A stretch of 23,003 nucleotides of DNA from JALYIM01 sp040003205 (GCA_040003205.1 JBDUDA010000017.1:1-23003), one strand, 5' to 3'. Shown: positions 7,187 to 15,027, counted from the stretch's first letter. Program-made: numbers and translations. The notes: a model not told the origin generated them from the letters alone.

Positions 7187-8443
7187 TTAGCCAGCGGCCT
7201 TGTGGAGAGTTGAAAACCACGCCAAACTGAGGGCGACCATGATTACAGTGGTCGTCCAGGCGACGACGTTGTAGAGGCGGGAATTCACATGTTCCCCCAT
7301 CAACTCTTTCTTATTTACCAGCAGCAACATGAAGACAAGGACAAAGGGGAGAACGATTCCGTTCACCACCTGTGAAAGAATGGAAATCTTGACCAGAGGC
7401 AGATCGGGAATGAGAATGACTCCAGCTCCAGTGGCAATAAGAAATGTGTACAGCCAATAAAATACTGGAGCCTCGCTGAATTTTTTCCCCACTCCCGATT
7501 CGAAGCCCAGCCCCTCGCACACGGTGTAGGCGGTAGACAGCGGAAGAATGGACGCCGCAAACAGCGACGCGTTGAATAGGCCCACGGCGAACAGGATGTA
7601 GGCGTAGTCCCCTGCCAACGGCCGCAGAGCTTGGGCAGCGTCTTTCGCGTCGGTCACGTTACGGAATCCATGGACATACAAAGTCGCGGCACAGGCAACG
7701 ATGATGAACCATGCCACGACATCAGTGAAAATGCAGCCCACGATCACGTCCAAACGCGAGGCGGTGTACTGCCGGCGAGTAACGCCCTTTTCGACGATGG
7801 ATGCCTGTAGGTAGAACTGCATCCAGGGCGCAATGGTGGTTCCGACGACGCCGATCACCATGTAGAGATAGTCCTGGTGAAGAAACATCTCCTTTTGTGG
7901 AGGCTTCACGGTGGCAATGATGGCATCCAGCCAGGCAGGTTTCGCCAAAACGCCCGCGACGATGTACGTCACGTAGAAAAACGACGCAGAGAGGAAGATC
8001 TTCTCGACCGTCTTGTACTGCCCTTTCACCACGATCAGCCAAACGATGACAGCGCAGATCGGAACGGTCTTATACTTTGAAAGCCCGAACAGTTCCAGGC
8101 TACCGGCGATCCCTGCAAATTCCGTAACAATGTTGCCGAAGTTCACCACAATGAGCCCGAGCATCATGAAAAACGTAACCCGAAAACCGTATTCCTCGCG
8201 GATGAGATCGCTGAGGCCCTTGCCGGTTACTGCTCCCATACGAGCGCAGATTTCCTGAACCACGATCAGCGATATCGTTACGGGGATCATCGTCCACAGC
8301 AGAAGGTGCCCAAACTGGGCTCCCGCCGCGGAGTAGGTCCATATGCCGCCGGCGTCGTTGTCCACGTTGGCGGTAATGAAACCGGGACCCACCACGGCGA
8401 AGAACAGCACGATTTGGGTCTTCGAGCGTTTGAGAAATTTCAT
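7187..8443 (-). CDS. NRAMP-family permease with altered metal site (probable Mg2+/divalent transporter)
   Basis: Inner-membrane transporter of 418 residues with about 11 hydrophobic helices and the NRAMP opening GPGFITAN. The metal-binding signatures are changed. In helix 1 the usual DPGN reads DAGG (30-33), keeping Asp30 but losing Asn. In helix 6 the usual A-x-x-M-P-H reads TTIAPW (202-207), so the methionine that binds Mn/Fe is Ala205 and the preceding Ala is Thr202. Loss of the soft ligand is a trait of the NRAMP-related magnesium transporters (NRMT), so magnesium is a reasonable substrate guess. The gene follows the soluble MgtE-like sensor by 118 bases on the same strand, which supports that reading. 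Automated tools would probably label it Mn/Fe transporter MntH. Confidence 0.9.
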   Translation of the reverse strand: MKFLKRSKTQIVLFFAVVGPGFITANVDNDAGGIWTYSAAGAQFGHLLLWTMIPVTISLIVVQEICARMGAVTGKGLSDLIREEYGFRVTFFMMLGLIVVNFGNIVTEFAGIAGSLELFGLSKYKTVPICAVIVWLIVVKGQYKTVEKIFLSASFFYVTYIVAGVLAKPAWLDAIIATVKPPQKEMFLHQDYLYMVIGVVGTTIAPWMQFYLQASIVEKGVTRRQYTASRLDVIVGCIFTDVVAWFIIVACAATLYVHGFRNVTDAKDAAQALRPLAGDYAYILFAVGLFNASLFAASILPLSTAYTVCEGLGFESGVGKKFSEAPVFYWLYTFLIATGAGVILIPDLPLVKISILSQVVNGIVLPFVLVFMLLLVNKKELMGEHVNSRLYNVVAWTTTVIMVALSLAWFSTLHKAAG

Positions 8444-8561
8444 GAACTCGCTTCTGGGAAATCAAACAGAGTCCAACGATGGTTCAGAATAAATGTATCG
8501 GAAGAATCTGAACAGATCGAAAGCGAGAAAAAGCCTACAGGAACAAAAAAAGGGTGGTCGG

Positions 8562-9803
8562 CTATACCTGGGCGCGCAGCATACTGATGACATCATCCGA
8601 AGTTATGACGCCGGTGAGTTTCTGATTGTCGTCCACCACTGGCAAAGTCACGAGATTGTATTTGTCGAACAATTCAACGAAGTCTTTCTGCCGTTGTTTC
8701 GCGTGGCAGAAAATCAGTGGCTCCTGCGTCAGTGAAAGTAGTGGAGTGCCAGCGGCGGCGAGGACCAGTTTCGCTAGAGGAACGGCGCCGGCCAGCGTAC
8801 CCTTCGAATCCACAATGTAAATGGTGCTGACAGTCTCCACCCCTCCTTCGAATTTTCTAAGGGCTTCAATGGCGTCATGGGCCGAAGCTTTGACGTCCAG
8901 CGCAAGATAATCAGTGTTCATTCGGCCTGCGGCGGTGTTCTCTCCGAATTCGAGAAGCTCCACCATCTCGCGCCGTTCCTGAGGAGCCATTTCCTGAAGA
9001 ATTTGCGAGCTATGTTCTTCTCCTAAATCCGCCAGCAAATCGGCTGCCGCATCGGGATCCATCTCCTCCACAATTTCCGCAGCACGATCGGAATCCAGTG
9101 ATTCCACGATGGACTTCTGAACTTTTGGACTAATCTCTTCGAGCGCGTCCGCCGCCAAGCCTTCATCGAGAGTTTCGAACACTGCTTCGCGTTCGTTAGG
9201 GGCGAGGCTCTCGACGATATCCGCAATATCAGCCGGATGCAGTCGCGACAGGCGTTCGTGCGAGATTTTTAGCTTCACGCGCCGGGCAGGATCGGTTTCG
9301 ATCAGGTCTACAAACTCCCAGGGAATCAGCCGAGGCGGGATTTGATGCAATAGAGTGCGCAGCGCCCTCGCGGGTACCACTCCCTTTAGCAGGCGGCGAA
9401 TTGCCCCGCGCGCTCCAACATCCACCGAGCCGACTTTCAGTATGGGACGGCTATTTCCGGTTTCCTGGTGAAGATCGATGTCGTTAACGCGAACTACTTT
9501 GCGGCCGTGAACATCGATAATCTGCTGATCGAGAAGATCACGTTCGAGCAACAACATGCCTTCCGATCCGTCGGACATGGGCCATGACGCGACTGGAGTG
9601 TCCGTTCTGATTTCCCCGTTGACGGAGACGACTGAGCTGAATGGCAGCATGCGGTCGCCTGATTTAGTCCGCACCACCAGCATTGCGACGCGGGAGCGGT
9701 CCTCGCCTGGCGTAAGCGCCACCTCGCGCACACGTCCGCATCGGGCCCCGGAGTCGTCGAAGACTGCGGCACCCAATAGCTCCGTGAGAGAGACCATGGA
9801 CAT
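8562..9803 (-). CDS. soluble MgtE-like sensor: PRC-barrel, MgtE_N and CBS pair, no channel domain
   Basis: It has 413 residues from ATG 9803; the frame extends to TTG 9839 but the N-terminal PRC fold begins at MVSLTELLG. Order: PRC-barrel-like region (about 3-62), a second similar segment (about 88-140), the MgtE_N helical solenoid (about 186-290, with repeats LHPADIADIVESL, LDSDRAAEIVEEMDP and LEEISP), then two CBS domains (about 295-350 and 355-413, ending VVDDNQKLTGVITSDDVI). In MgtE these MgtE_N and CBS parts bind magnesium and gate the pore; here the membrane domain is absent and the protein is soluble. Directly downstream is an NRAMP-like permease, the obvious partner. No strong Shine-Dalgarno is seen. 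The upstream flank carries the MITE-like element. Confidence 0.88.
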   Translation of the reverse strand: MSMVSLTELLGAAVFDDSGARCGRVREVALTPGEDRSRVAMLVVRTKSGDRMLPFSSVVSVNGEIRTDTPVASWPMSDGSEGMLLLERDLLDQQIIDVHGRKVVRVNDIDLHQETGNSRPILKVGSVDVGARGAIRRLLKGVVPARALRTLLHQIPPRLIPWEFVDLIETDPARRVKLKISHERLSRLHPADIADIVESLAPNEREAVFETLDEGLAADALEEISPKVQKSIVESLDSDRAAEIVEEMDPDAAADLLADLGEEHSSQILQEMAPQERREMVELLEFGENTAAGRMNTDYLALDVKASAHDAIEALRKFEGGVETVSTIYIVDSKGTLAGAVPLAKLVLAAAGTPLLSLTQEPLIFCHAKQRQKDFVELFDKYNLVTLPVVDDNQKLTGVITSDDVISMLRAQV

Positions 9804-9918
9804 TGCTGTGAGGATGTTATGAGAAGGGACAAGTGTCAATAGAGAAACGTCCGCTGCGCCAATTTTTCAAGGGCAGCGCGAGTTTCAACCGGGGGACATT
9901 TCTATTGTGGTATGAGAC

Positions 9919-10126
9919 AAAGCACGGGTAGTGGCTCAATTCAAAGCTATAACCCAAGGTTGTCATCTCGAGCGAAGCAAAGCCGCTTGGCTTTGCGGAG
10001 TCGAGAGACCTGCTATTAGACGGGGGAAAAGCAGGTCTCTCCACTCCGCGGTGTCTTCGCTGCGCGAAGCCACGACTCCGGTCGAGATGACAGGTCATTT
10101 TGAAATTGAGCCACTACCAAAGCACG
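9919..10126. mobile_element. MITE-like element of 192 bp with 8-bp target duplication
   Basis: The element spans 9927-10118. Its ends are inverted repeats: GGTAGTGGCTCAATT at the left and its exact complement at the right (10104-10118), continuing as CAAA after a one-base indel. Immediately outside, AAAGCACG occurs at 9919-9926 and again at 10119-10126, a perfect 8-bp target-site duplication. Inside are nested palindromes: TGTCATCTCGA (9961-9971) with TCGAGATGACA (10082-10092), and a 19-base arm at 9995-10013 matching the complement of 10031-10049 in 18 positions. There is no room for a transposase. The intact duplication suggests a fairly recent insertion moved by a full-length relative elsewhere. 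Confidence 0.85.
9961..10092. repeat. nested palindromic core of the MITE-like element
   Basis: Besides the 11-bp perfect outer arms and the 19-base inner arms, two small hairpins flank the centre: CAAAGCC/GGCTTTG (9978-9984 and 9989-9995) and CTTCGC/GCGAAG (10055-10060 and 10064-10069). The single strand could fold into a cruciform-like structure. The core resembles palindromic intergenic repeats I associate with acidobacterial genomes; copy number cannot be judged from one window. Confidence 0.75.
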
Positions 10127-10272
10127 CTTCTCGTTGACATTTACGCACGGGAAAGGGCAAACTACCGAATCCGCTGCTCCCGGCGTTTCGCAGTCCAGTA
10201 GCGTCAGAGCAATGAATTCCGCGGTAAAGTCCCATGCAGACTTCCACAATTTTTGAAGTGATCAAGTAACCC

Positions 10273-10719
10273 ATGACCGAAGCCCGGGTCTCCTACACTT
10301 TCGATTCGACACTGCAAACAGTGGACAATGCGGAGCAGGAAGCCAGTCGCATCGCGACCGAAGCGGGCTTTGACGAAGATCAGGTGATGCAGATTTCCAT
10401 GGCGGTGCGCGAGGCGGCGGTCAATGCGGTTCTGCATGGAAACGCATATGACCCCGGCAAAAAAGTTGGCCTTGATTTTGAAACAACGGCGGACGATCTC
10501 GTCATCACCATCCGCGATCAGGGCAAAGGCATGGATCTGGCTAAAATTCCCGATCCGTTGGCGCCTGAAAATTTATTGAAGACATCGGGGCGCGGGATTT
10601 TCTTGATACGGTCATTTATGGACGAGGTACAAATTCATCCCTCGCACACCGGAACCGAAATTAAACTCGTAAAACACGTCCCCGGGCCAGCCGTGGACGC
10701 CAAGGAGGCTTCTCAGTGA
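10273..10719 (+). CDS. anti-sigma factor kinase / HATPase_c_2 protein (RsbW-like)
   Basis: Histidine-kinase-fold ATPase of 148 residues, the RsbW/SpoIIAB size class. The N box is EAAVNAVLHGN (47-57), the G1 box RDQGKGMD (81-88) and the G2 box GRGIFLI (106-112). Proteins of this type phosphorylate a STAS antagonist on serine and hold a sigma factor or other partner until the antagonist is dephosphorylated. The next gene overlaps it by four bases and encodes just such an antagonist, so the pair forms a partner switch. No sigma factor gene is adjacent, so the controlled output is unknown. The ribosome site before ATG 10273 is weak. A PP2C-type phosphatase at the far end of the window might act on the antagonist, but that link is speculative. 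Confidence 0.88.
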   Translation: MTEARVSYTFDSTLQTVDNAEQEASRIATEAGFDEDQVMQISMAVREAAVNAVLHGNAYDPGKKVGLDFETTADDLVITIRDQGKGMDLAKIPDPLAPENLLKTSGRGIFLIRSFMDEVQIHPSHTGTEIKLVKHVPGPAVDAKEASQ

Positions 10720-11060
10720 GCATGAAGACCAGCGTTCGTCAGTTAGATGGTGTCACCATTGTGGATTGCAGCGGCCGCATAACTCTGGGGGAAGGCAGTG
10801 TCACGCTACGCGACACAGTTCGCGAACTGCTCGCCAAAGGACAGAAAAAGATTCTTCTCAACCTTGCTGACGTTAATTACATCGATAGCTCGGGCATCGG
10901 TGAGCTTGTGAGCGCATACACCACAGTGCGCAATCAGGGCGGGGATCTAAGACTTTTAAAGCTCACCAAAAAGGTTCACGACCTGCTCCAGATTACCAAG
11001 TTATATACCGTATTCGACGTTAAAGACGACGAGGCTGCGGCGGTCAAGGCGTTTAGTTAG
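10716..11060 (+). CDS. anti-sigma factor antagonist, STAS domain (RsbV/SpoIIAA-like)
   Basis: Single STAS domain of 114 residues. The phosphorylation motif YIDSSGIGELV (55-65) has the serine (Ser58, next to Asp57) that RsbW-type kinases modify; unphosphorylated antagonist binds the kinase and releases its target. The start is GTG 10716 because AAGGAGG (10702-10708) lies seven bases before it; ATG 10722 would be too far. The GTGA overlap with the kinase gene indicates translational coupling and a fixed ratio. Other family features are VTIVDCSGRITLGEG at the N-terminus and LRLLKLTKKVHDLLQITKL near the end (given in part), both typical of general STAS antagonists. Confidence 0.9.
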   Translation: MSMKTSVRQLDGVTIVDCSGRITLGEGSVTLRDTVRELLAKGQKKILLNLADVNYIDSSGIGELVSAYTTVRNQGGDLRLLKLTKKVHDLLQITKLYTVFDVKDDEAAAVKAFS

Positions 11061-11414
11061 ATTGCATCGAGTCTCGTAGCAAGCGGTTTTCTCAATGCAG
11101 GGATCCTTCCTTGGCAAGCCTTCGTAAGCGAAGGCTTGCGCTGCGTCAGATGACAGGGATTTTGAGTTTCGAACGTGGTGGTAGTTCGAATGTGCGGAGC
11201 GCTGGTTTCAGACCGGAATTCATTTATGATTCCAACCCCTGAATGTCATCGCGCTTTTCTGAAGTTCTTGCTGTGCAATTGAGCCCTGATTCCCATATCC
11301 TTTGCTGTTTTGGGACAAGTTCCACTTTTTTTGCTTCAACTCTCACTGTATCCAGCCTCGATCCCTACAATGACTTCGTAACCCTACTCCTGTCAAAACA
11401 TGAGGAGGATGGCC
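11061..11414. other. intergenic region with a hairpin and a degenerate repeat fragment
   Basis: About 350 bases without a convincing gene; a 92-codon plus-strand frame at 11243-11521 has no recognisable protein and overlaps the OB-fold gene in another frame. The region contains a perfect 11-bp hairpin, GCAAGCCTTCG (11114-11124) with CGAAGGCTTGC (11129-11139), loop TAAG, and then GTCAGATGACAGGGATTTTGA, which resembles the right inner part of the MITE-like element upstream. A possible -10 box TACAAT is at 11366-11371, but no good -35 is visible. Confidence 0.5.
11114..11139. repeat. perfect 11-bp hairpin downstream of the STAS gene
   Basis: Arms GCAAGCCTTCG and CGAAGGCTTGC around the loop TAAG, about 50 bases after the STAS stop. 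There is no T-run, so it is not a classical intrinsic terminator; it could stabilise the 3' end of the mRNA or be part of a decayed repeat. Confidence 0.6.
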
Positions 11415-11948
11415 GTGCGCATCCATCCGGTTTCAGTCCCGTTAACTCTATTGCTTCTCCTACACGTCGGATCATCCATTTACTCCCACGCAGAATGCAT
11501 GTCGTCGGAGGAAGCGATTAAACACATCGGAGAAACACAATGCGTCAGCGCAACGATCGTGCGAGTAGACCGCGACCGTGACGGAAACACGTATCTGCGG
11601 CTGTGCGAAGATGCCAACGGCTGCGGCTTAAGCGCAGCGATTTCGCCCGCGGATCTGACGCACTTTAAAAGTATCGAGAGACTCGTTGGAAGCAGCGTCG
11701 AAGTCCGAGGAACAATTCAAACTCTTGAAGGCCGGACTCAAATTGTGCTGCAAGATCGAAGACAACTCCGGCCACAATTGGCTTCAGAGGATAGATTCCT
11801 GGCTGCGCTCAAAGAGTACGAAGCTGAGCGTAGAGGAAGTTACAGCGCGGGCAAATTCCGGCACGCGAAATCCGCAGGCAAAGCAGTTAAAAAGAAATCA
11901 CCGCCAACCTTCCCAATGGACGTCCCGGCGGACGACGAATCCGATTAA
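11415..11948 (+). CDS. secreted OB-fold protein of unknown function
   Basis: It has 177 residues from GTG 11415. That start was chosen because GAGGAGG (11402-11408) is six bases before it; the in-frame ATGs at 11400 and 11409 overlap or touch this ribosome site. Residues 6-27 form a signal peptide ending near SHAEC. The core (about 42-118) looks like an OB-fold: CVSATIVRVDRDRDGNTYL, then a Cys-containing hairpin (Cys64, Cys70), a helix, and VEVRGTIQTLEGRTQIVL. Similar periplasmic OB domains bind nucleic acid or small ligands, but I cannot assign a ligand. The C-terminal 50 residues are basic and then acidic (KKKSPP, DDESD) and probably disordered. It ends 21 bases before a convergent gene. 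Confidence 0.75.
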   Translation: MRIHPVSVPLTLLLLLHVGSSIYSHAECMSSEEAIKHIGETQCVSATIVRVDRDRDGNTYLRLCEDANGCGLSAAISPADLTHFKSIERLVGSSVEVRGTIQTLEGRTQIVLQDRRQLRPQLASEDRFLAALKEYEAERRGSYSAGKFRHAKSAGKAVKKKSPPTFPMDVPADDESD

Positions 11949-11969
11949 TCCGTCGCCCTCAAATAAGTC

Positions 11970-13142
11970 TTAGACCAGCCCTTTGCGCAGTGCTTCGAGC
12001 GGATACTTTGTTCCGCGCCAGATAACGCCTCGTTGCAGCAGAGTGAGAAGAGTAGACCGAAGCAATGTGTATACGAACAATATCGTACTCACCGGATGCA
12101 AAAAAAAGTAGTAGGCAGGAATTCCGCTCTTCTCCGCCATACCCAGATAAACGCAAAATATGCACGCTAGTCCTACAGCATAGGGCAGCCGCGCCCAGCC
12201 ATGCGCCAGCCACACCCCGAGAAATGGCATGAGATTCAGAAATCCCAGCGCAAACGCGGATGCCACGGCTCGCGGCCACTGAAAAGACATTACGGCGAAA
12301 AAGTTTTTAGTGAGATTGTTGACCACACCCATGGCCCCAAAAGCCCAGCGTATGGAAATCAGGTCGTGACCGAAAACATTTCTCTGGCGGTAGCCGGCGT
12401 TCTTCACAATCTTTCCCAATTTCATGTCATCAATGACTTCATAACGCAGCGCCTCGTAACTTCCTATCGCATCGTAGACTTTCTTCCGGATCATGTTGAA
12501 TGCCCCAACTCCCATGTGGTCCTTCGCTTTAGGGTCTGCGACCTTCCAGGGACGATGTCCGAATATGAAGAGAGCCTGAAAGAAGGCGATCATCATTTTT
12601 TCGCCCGCGGTTTTCATGATCATCCAGGGGAAAACCACCAGGTGGTCGGCGCGTTCTGCTTCGACGTAGGCTACCGCTCGACGGAGCGAGTCGGGACGAA
12701 ATAGGACATCCGCGTCGGTAAACAGGAGCCACTCCCCTCTGGCACGTTTTCCTGCGGCCCACATTGCGTGCGCCTTTCCAAGCCAACCGGACGGCAGGCC
12801 ATCGATATGTATTACCTGCAATCGCCCGTGCGCTGAATAGTCGGCGGCAACTTGCTCCATGATCTCGCCAGTACGATCGTTAGAACGATCATTGACAGCA
12901 ATCACTTCATAGTTTTCGAATTCGAGTTCGAGCAACTGGGAAAGAGACGCAGCGATAGACATCTCCTCATTACGAGCAGGGACAATGATACTAATCTTCG
13001 GCTGAGAGCCCGATTCGCAGTTACGGTCCCACGCCGGCGAAGAAATATCAGGAATGGTCCGCATCCCTCGCGCAGCGCCAACCAAGCGGTGCAGCCAGGC
13101 AAAGCCGAGAGCCGTGCCTGCTATCCAATGAAAATAACTCAT
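11970..13142 (-). CDS. membrane-associated family 2 glycosyltransferase
   Basis: It has 390 residues. An N-terminal hydrophobic segment (about 4-24) is followed by a GT-A domain: SIIVPARNEE (51-60), NDRSNDRT (84-91) for nucleotide-sugar binding, FTDADV (141-146) as the metal-binding DxD, and VIDDMKLG (236-243) as the likely catalytic acid region. Three or four membrane helices occupy about 290-370, and RGTKYPLEALRKG closes the protein. The overall plan resembles carotenoid or lipid glycosyltransferases (CrtQ-like) and distantly HpnB. The acceptor is probably a membrane lipid, by inference. The ATG overlaps the stop of the upstream MFS gene (ATGA), so the two are co-translated. Confidence 0.85.
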   Translation of the reverse strand: MSYFHWIAGTALGFAWLHRLVGAARGMRTIPDISSPAWDRNCESGSQPKISIIVPARNEEMSIAASLSQLLELEFENYEVIAVNDRSNDRTGEIMEQVAADYSAHGRLQVIHIDGLPSGWLGKAHAMWAAGKRARGEWLLFTDADVLFRPDSLRRAVAYVEAERADHLVVFPWMIMKTAGEKMMIAFFQALFIFGHRPWKVADPKAKDHMGVGAFNMIRKKVYDAIGSYEALRYEVIDDMKLGKIVKNAGYRQRNVFGHDLISIRWAFGAMGVVNNLTKNFFAVMSFQWPRAVASAFALGFLNLMPFLGVWLAHGWARLPYAVGLACIFCVYLGMAEKSGIPAYYFFLHPVSTILFVYTLLRSTLLTLLQRGVIWRGTKYPLEALRKGLV

Positions 13143-14383
13143 CCAGTCCGCACCGGAAGGGCGTCAGGATTGTCGGCGAATCCAACTTCAGGCGCGAATC
13201 GCATACCGTAAAACAGTATGACAGATGAAATCATCATCGCGACGATGGGAGCGATGAATGCCGCCTGCAAAGAGCGCTTATCGGCGATGTAGCCCATGAG
13301 CGCAGGGGACGGGACATCGCCCAGCAGATGAATGATGAAAATGTTCGCGGCGATGGCTGTCGAGCGAATGTGAGCGCCAGTGGAATTAATCAGAGCTGCG
13401 TTGAGTGGAGCGGTGTTCACAAGCAGCAGAAAGGCGGCCAGGGCGATCCCAGGAAGCATGGCGCTTCCGCTTGTAAATAGCGCGACCAACATCACGGGAA
13501 TCCCCAGCGCCATGCTCAACGCGGAAACCAGGTAGTACGAGGCCTTGGTTCGACGCAACAGATAGTCTCCCAGCCAGCCACCCGCCAGGGACGCGACGAT
13601 TCCATCCACCACAATGATCTGCCCGAAGGTCAGGTTTGCAGACTCCAGCGAATATCCGCGTGCGCGCGATAGGAAGGTTGGCATCCAGACTTGTACACCG
13701 CCTAAAGCGAAAGTCATCGCTGCCATGCCGAGTGTGGCTGTCCAAAACGCTGGATTGCGGGCAAGACCACGAAGACCATCTTTCCTGCTTCCCTGCCGAA
13801 TGGAATCGAACTGTCCACGCTTCGGCTCTGGCACAAACAGAAACGCAAGCGCCAGCAGAAATCCCGGGGCTGCGGCCAGATAGAAAGGAAATCTCCATCC
13901 GTGATGCGGACCGAGCGTTCCACCGAGAATGTAGCCCGCAGCCACACCCACCGGAATCGCAAGATAAAAAATCCCGAGCACGCGACCGCGCTTTTCTTCC
14001 GGAAATAGGTCCGCGACGATGGTGGGCGCGATCGTCACAAACGTCGCTTCTCCCACGCCGACCAGCGTGTGCCGCACCAACAGAGCCTGGTAGGTATGAG
14101 TCACCGCAGTGAGGAGCGTCAACCCGCTCCATGCGAGCGCGCCCAACACAATAATCAATTTTCGCGAATAGCGGTCGGCGAGCGGCCCAACGAAGGGCGC
14201 GGCTACCATATAGAACAGCAGAAAAGCGCTTGTGAGATATCCGACCTGTGTATTGGTAAGGTGAAACTCCGTCTGTACCAAAGGCTGCACCGCAAACAGC
14301 ACGGACCGGTCAATGTAATTCAGCAAGTTCAGCGCCGTGAGCAGCGCCAGTGCGGTTCGCGGATAGATTTTCGATTGGCTCAC
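13139..14383 (-). CDS. MFS transporter, Spinster-like
   Basis: Major facilitator with 12 predicted membrane helices. I take GTG 14383 (VSQSKIYPRTALALL, about 414 residues); the frame runs up to TTG 14443, but that part overlaps the end of queF and reads as low-complexity basic sequence. NLLNYIDRS in helix 1, GPLADRYSRK in the loop between helices 2 and 3 (the MFS signature), GVGEATFVTIAPTIVADLF in helix 4 (in part) and GPHHGWRFPFYL are typical of the Spinster group, whose members move lipids or amphiphilic molecules in eukaryotes. The bacterial substrate is unknown. Overlap with the glycosyltransferase suggests that it exports or flips that enzyme's product, or imports its substrate. Confidence 0.87.
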   Translation of the reverse strand: MSQSKIYPRTALALLTALNLLNYIDRSVLFAVQPLVQTEFHLTNTQVGYLTSAFLLFYMVAAPFVGPLADRYSRKLIIVLGALAWSGLTLLTAVTHTYQALLVRHTLVGVGEATFVTIAPTIVADLFPEEKRGRVLGIFYLAIPVGVAAGYILGGTLGPHHGWRFPFYLAAAPGFLLALAFLFVPEPKRGQFDSIRQGSRKDGLRGLARNPAFWTATLGMAAMTFALGGVQVWMPTFLSRARGYSLESANLTFGQIIVVDGIVASLAGGWLGDYLLRRTKASYYLVSALSMALGIPVMLVALFTSGSAMLPGIALAAFLLLVNTAPLNAALINSTGAHIRSTAIAANIFIIHLLGDVPSPALMGYIADKRSLQAAFIAPIVAMMISSVILFYGMRFAPEVGFADNPDALPVRTG

Positions 14384-14399
14384 TTGGGGTGCGAATATA

Positions 14400-14813
14400 T
14401 CATTTCTTTTTCTTGCTCTTACCGGACCGCGGCCAGGTTGCAAGAACCGTCGTAGAAATTCCTCCTCGAGGACGAAACTCCCCCTTTACCTCAGCCCACA
14501 CCGGACTTGCCCACTTCGCCACATCCTCAAGTACCTGATTGACGATGTTCTCTTGAAAGATCCCGAGATTGCGAAAACTATAAAAATATTCTTTTAACGA
14601 CTTCAACTCCAGACAACGTTCATCCGGCATGTAACGGATCGTGATCACGCCAAAATCGGGCAACCCGGTCTTCGGACACACAGAAGTAAACTCGGGATCA
14701 TCAATGACAATTTCATATCCAGGAAACTGGTTCGGCCAGGTCTCAATCTCCGGAAAATGGAAATCCAGGCCGGATTTCGCATGGTCGTCGGTGTAGCGGG
14801 TTTTTTTGGCCAT
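14400..14813 (-). CDS. queF: NADPH-dependent preQ0 reductase QueF (type I)
   Basis: Reduces the nitrile 7-cyano-7-deazaguanine (preQ0) to preQ1 in queuosine tRNA modification; cytoplasmic. At 137 residues it is the short unimodular form. The signature FTSVCPKTGLPDFG (42-55) holds the catalytic Cys46 and Asp53, and ELKSLKEYFYSFRN (69-82) is the NADPH/QueF motif. The basic tail GKSKKKK is not part of the fold. No other queuosine gene is present, and I see no preQ1 riboswitch in the 214 bases upstream. It is followed in the same direction by the MFS gene with only 16 bases between its stop and the chosen MFS start, perhaps one transcript without a functional link. Confidence 0.96.
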   Translation of the reverse strand: MAKKTRYTDDHAKSGLDFHFPEIETWPNQFPGYEIVIDDPEFTSVCPKTGLPDFGVITIRYMPDERCLELKSLKEYFYSFRNLGIFQENIVNQVLEDVAKWASPVWAEVKGEFRPRGGISTTVLATWPRSGKSKKKK

Positions 14814-15027
14814 GACTTATTTTAACGAGAATCAGAGGTGAGTCCGAATCAAAATGCGAGAGTTAACAACACGGATATTTGTAAGCCAGCGGATTTGAAC
14901 TCTAACGCAACCTATGCGCATCTAACGGATTACGTGACGAAGGGAATGTGGAGAGGGCATGGCAGTGGTAGATTAACTAGTCCGGCATACTGACTTCAAT
15001 TATGGCAAACCGCGCGACCAAGCTGCA

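Noticed and set aside
9804..9926. Magnesium riboswitch (M-box) upstream of the MgtE-like sensor gene
   Set aside because: Only about 120 bases separate the gene from the MITE-like element and I could not recognise the conserved M-box segments; a covariance search would be needed to be certain.
9817..10137. Small frames within the MITE-like element on both strands
   Set aside because: Palindromic sequence opens frames on both strands, and none has a protein-like pattern or a ribosome site.
10134..10163. Promoter for the anti-sigma kinase gene with TTGACA at 10134-10139
   Set aside because: The -35 match is perfect, but no credible -10 box lies 16-18 bases downstream.
11243..11521. 92-codon plus-strand frame before the OB-fold gene
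   Set aside because: It has no recognisable protein pattern, no ribosome site, and overlaps the secreted OB-fold gene, which has a strong GAGGAGG and a signal peptide.
14814..14900. preQ1 riboswitch upstream of queF
   Set aside because: I looked for the short preQ1-I stem and A-rich tail on the minus strand and found neither.
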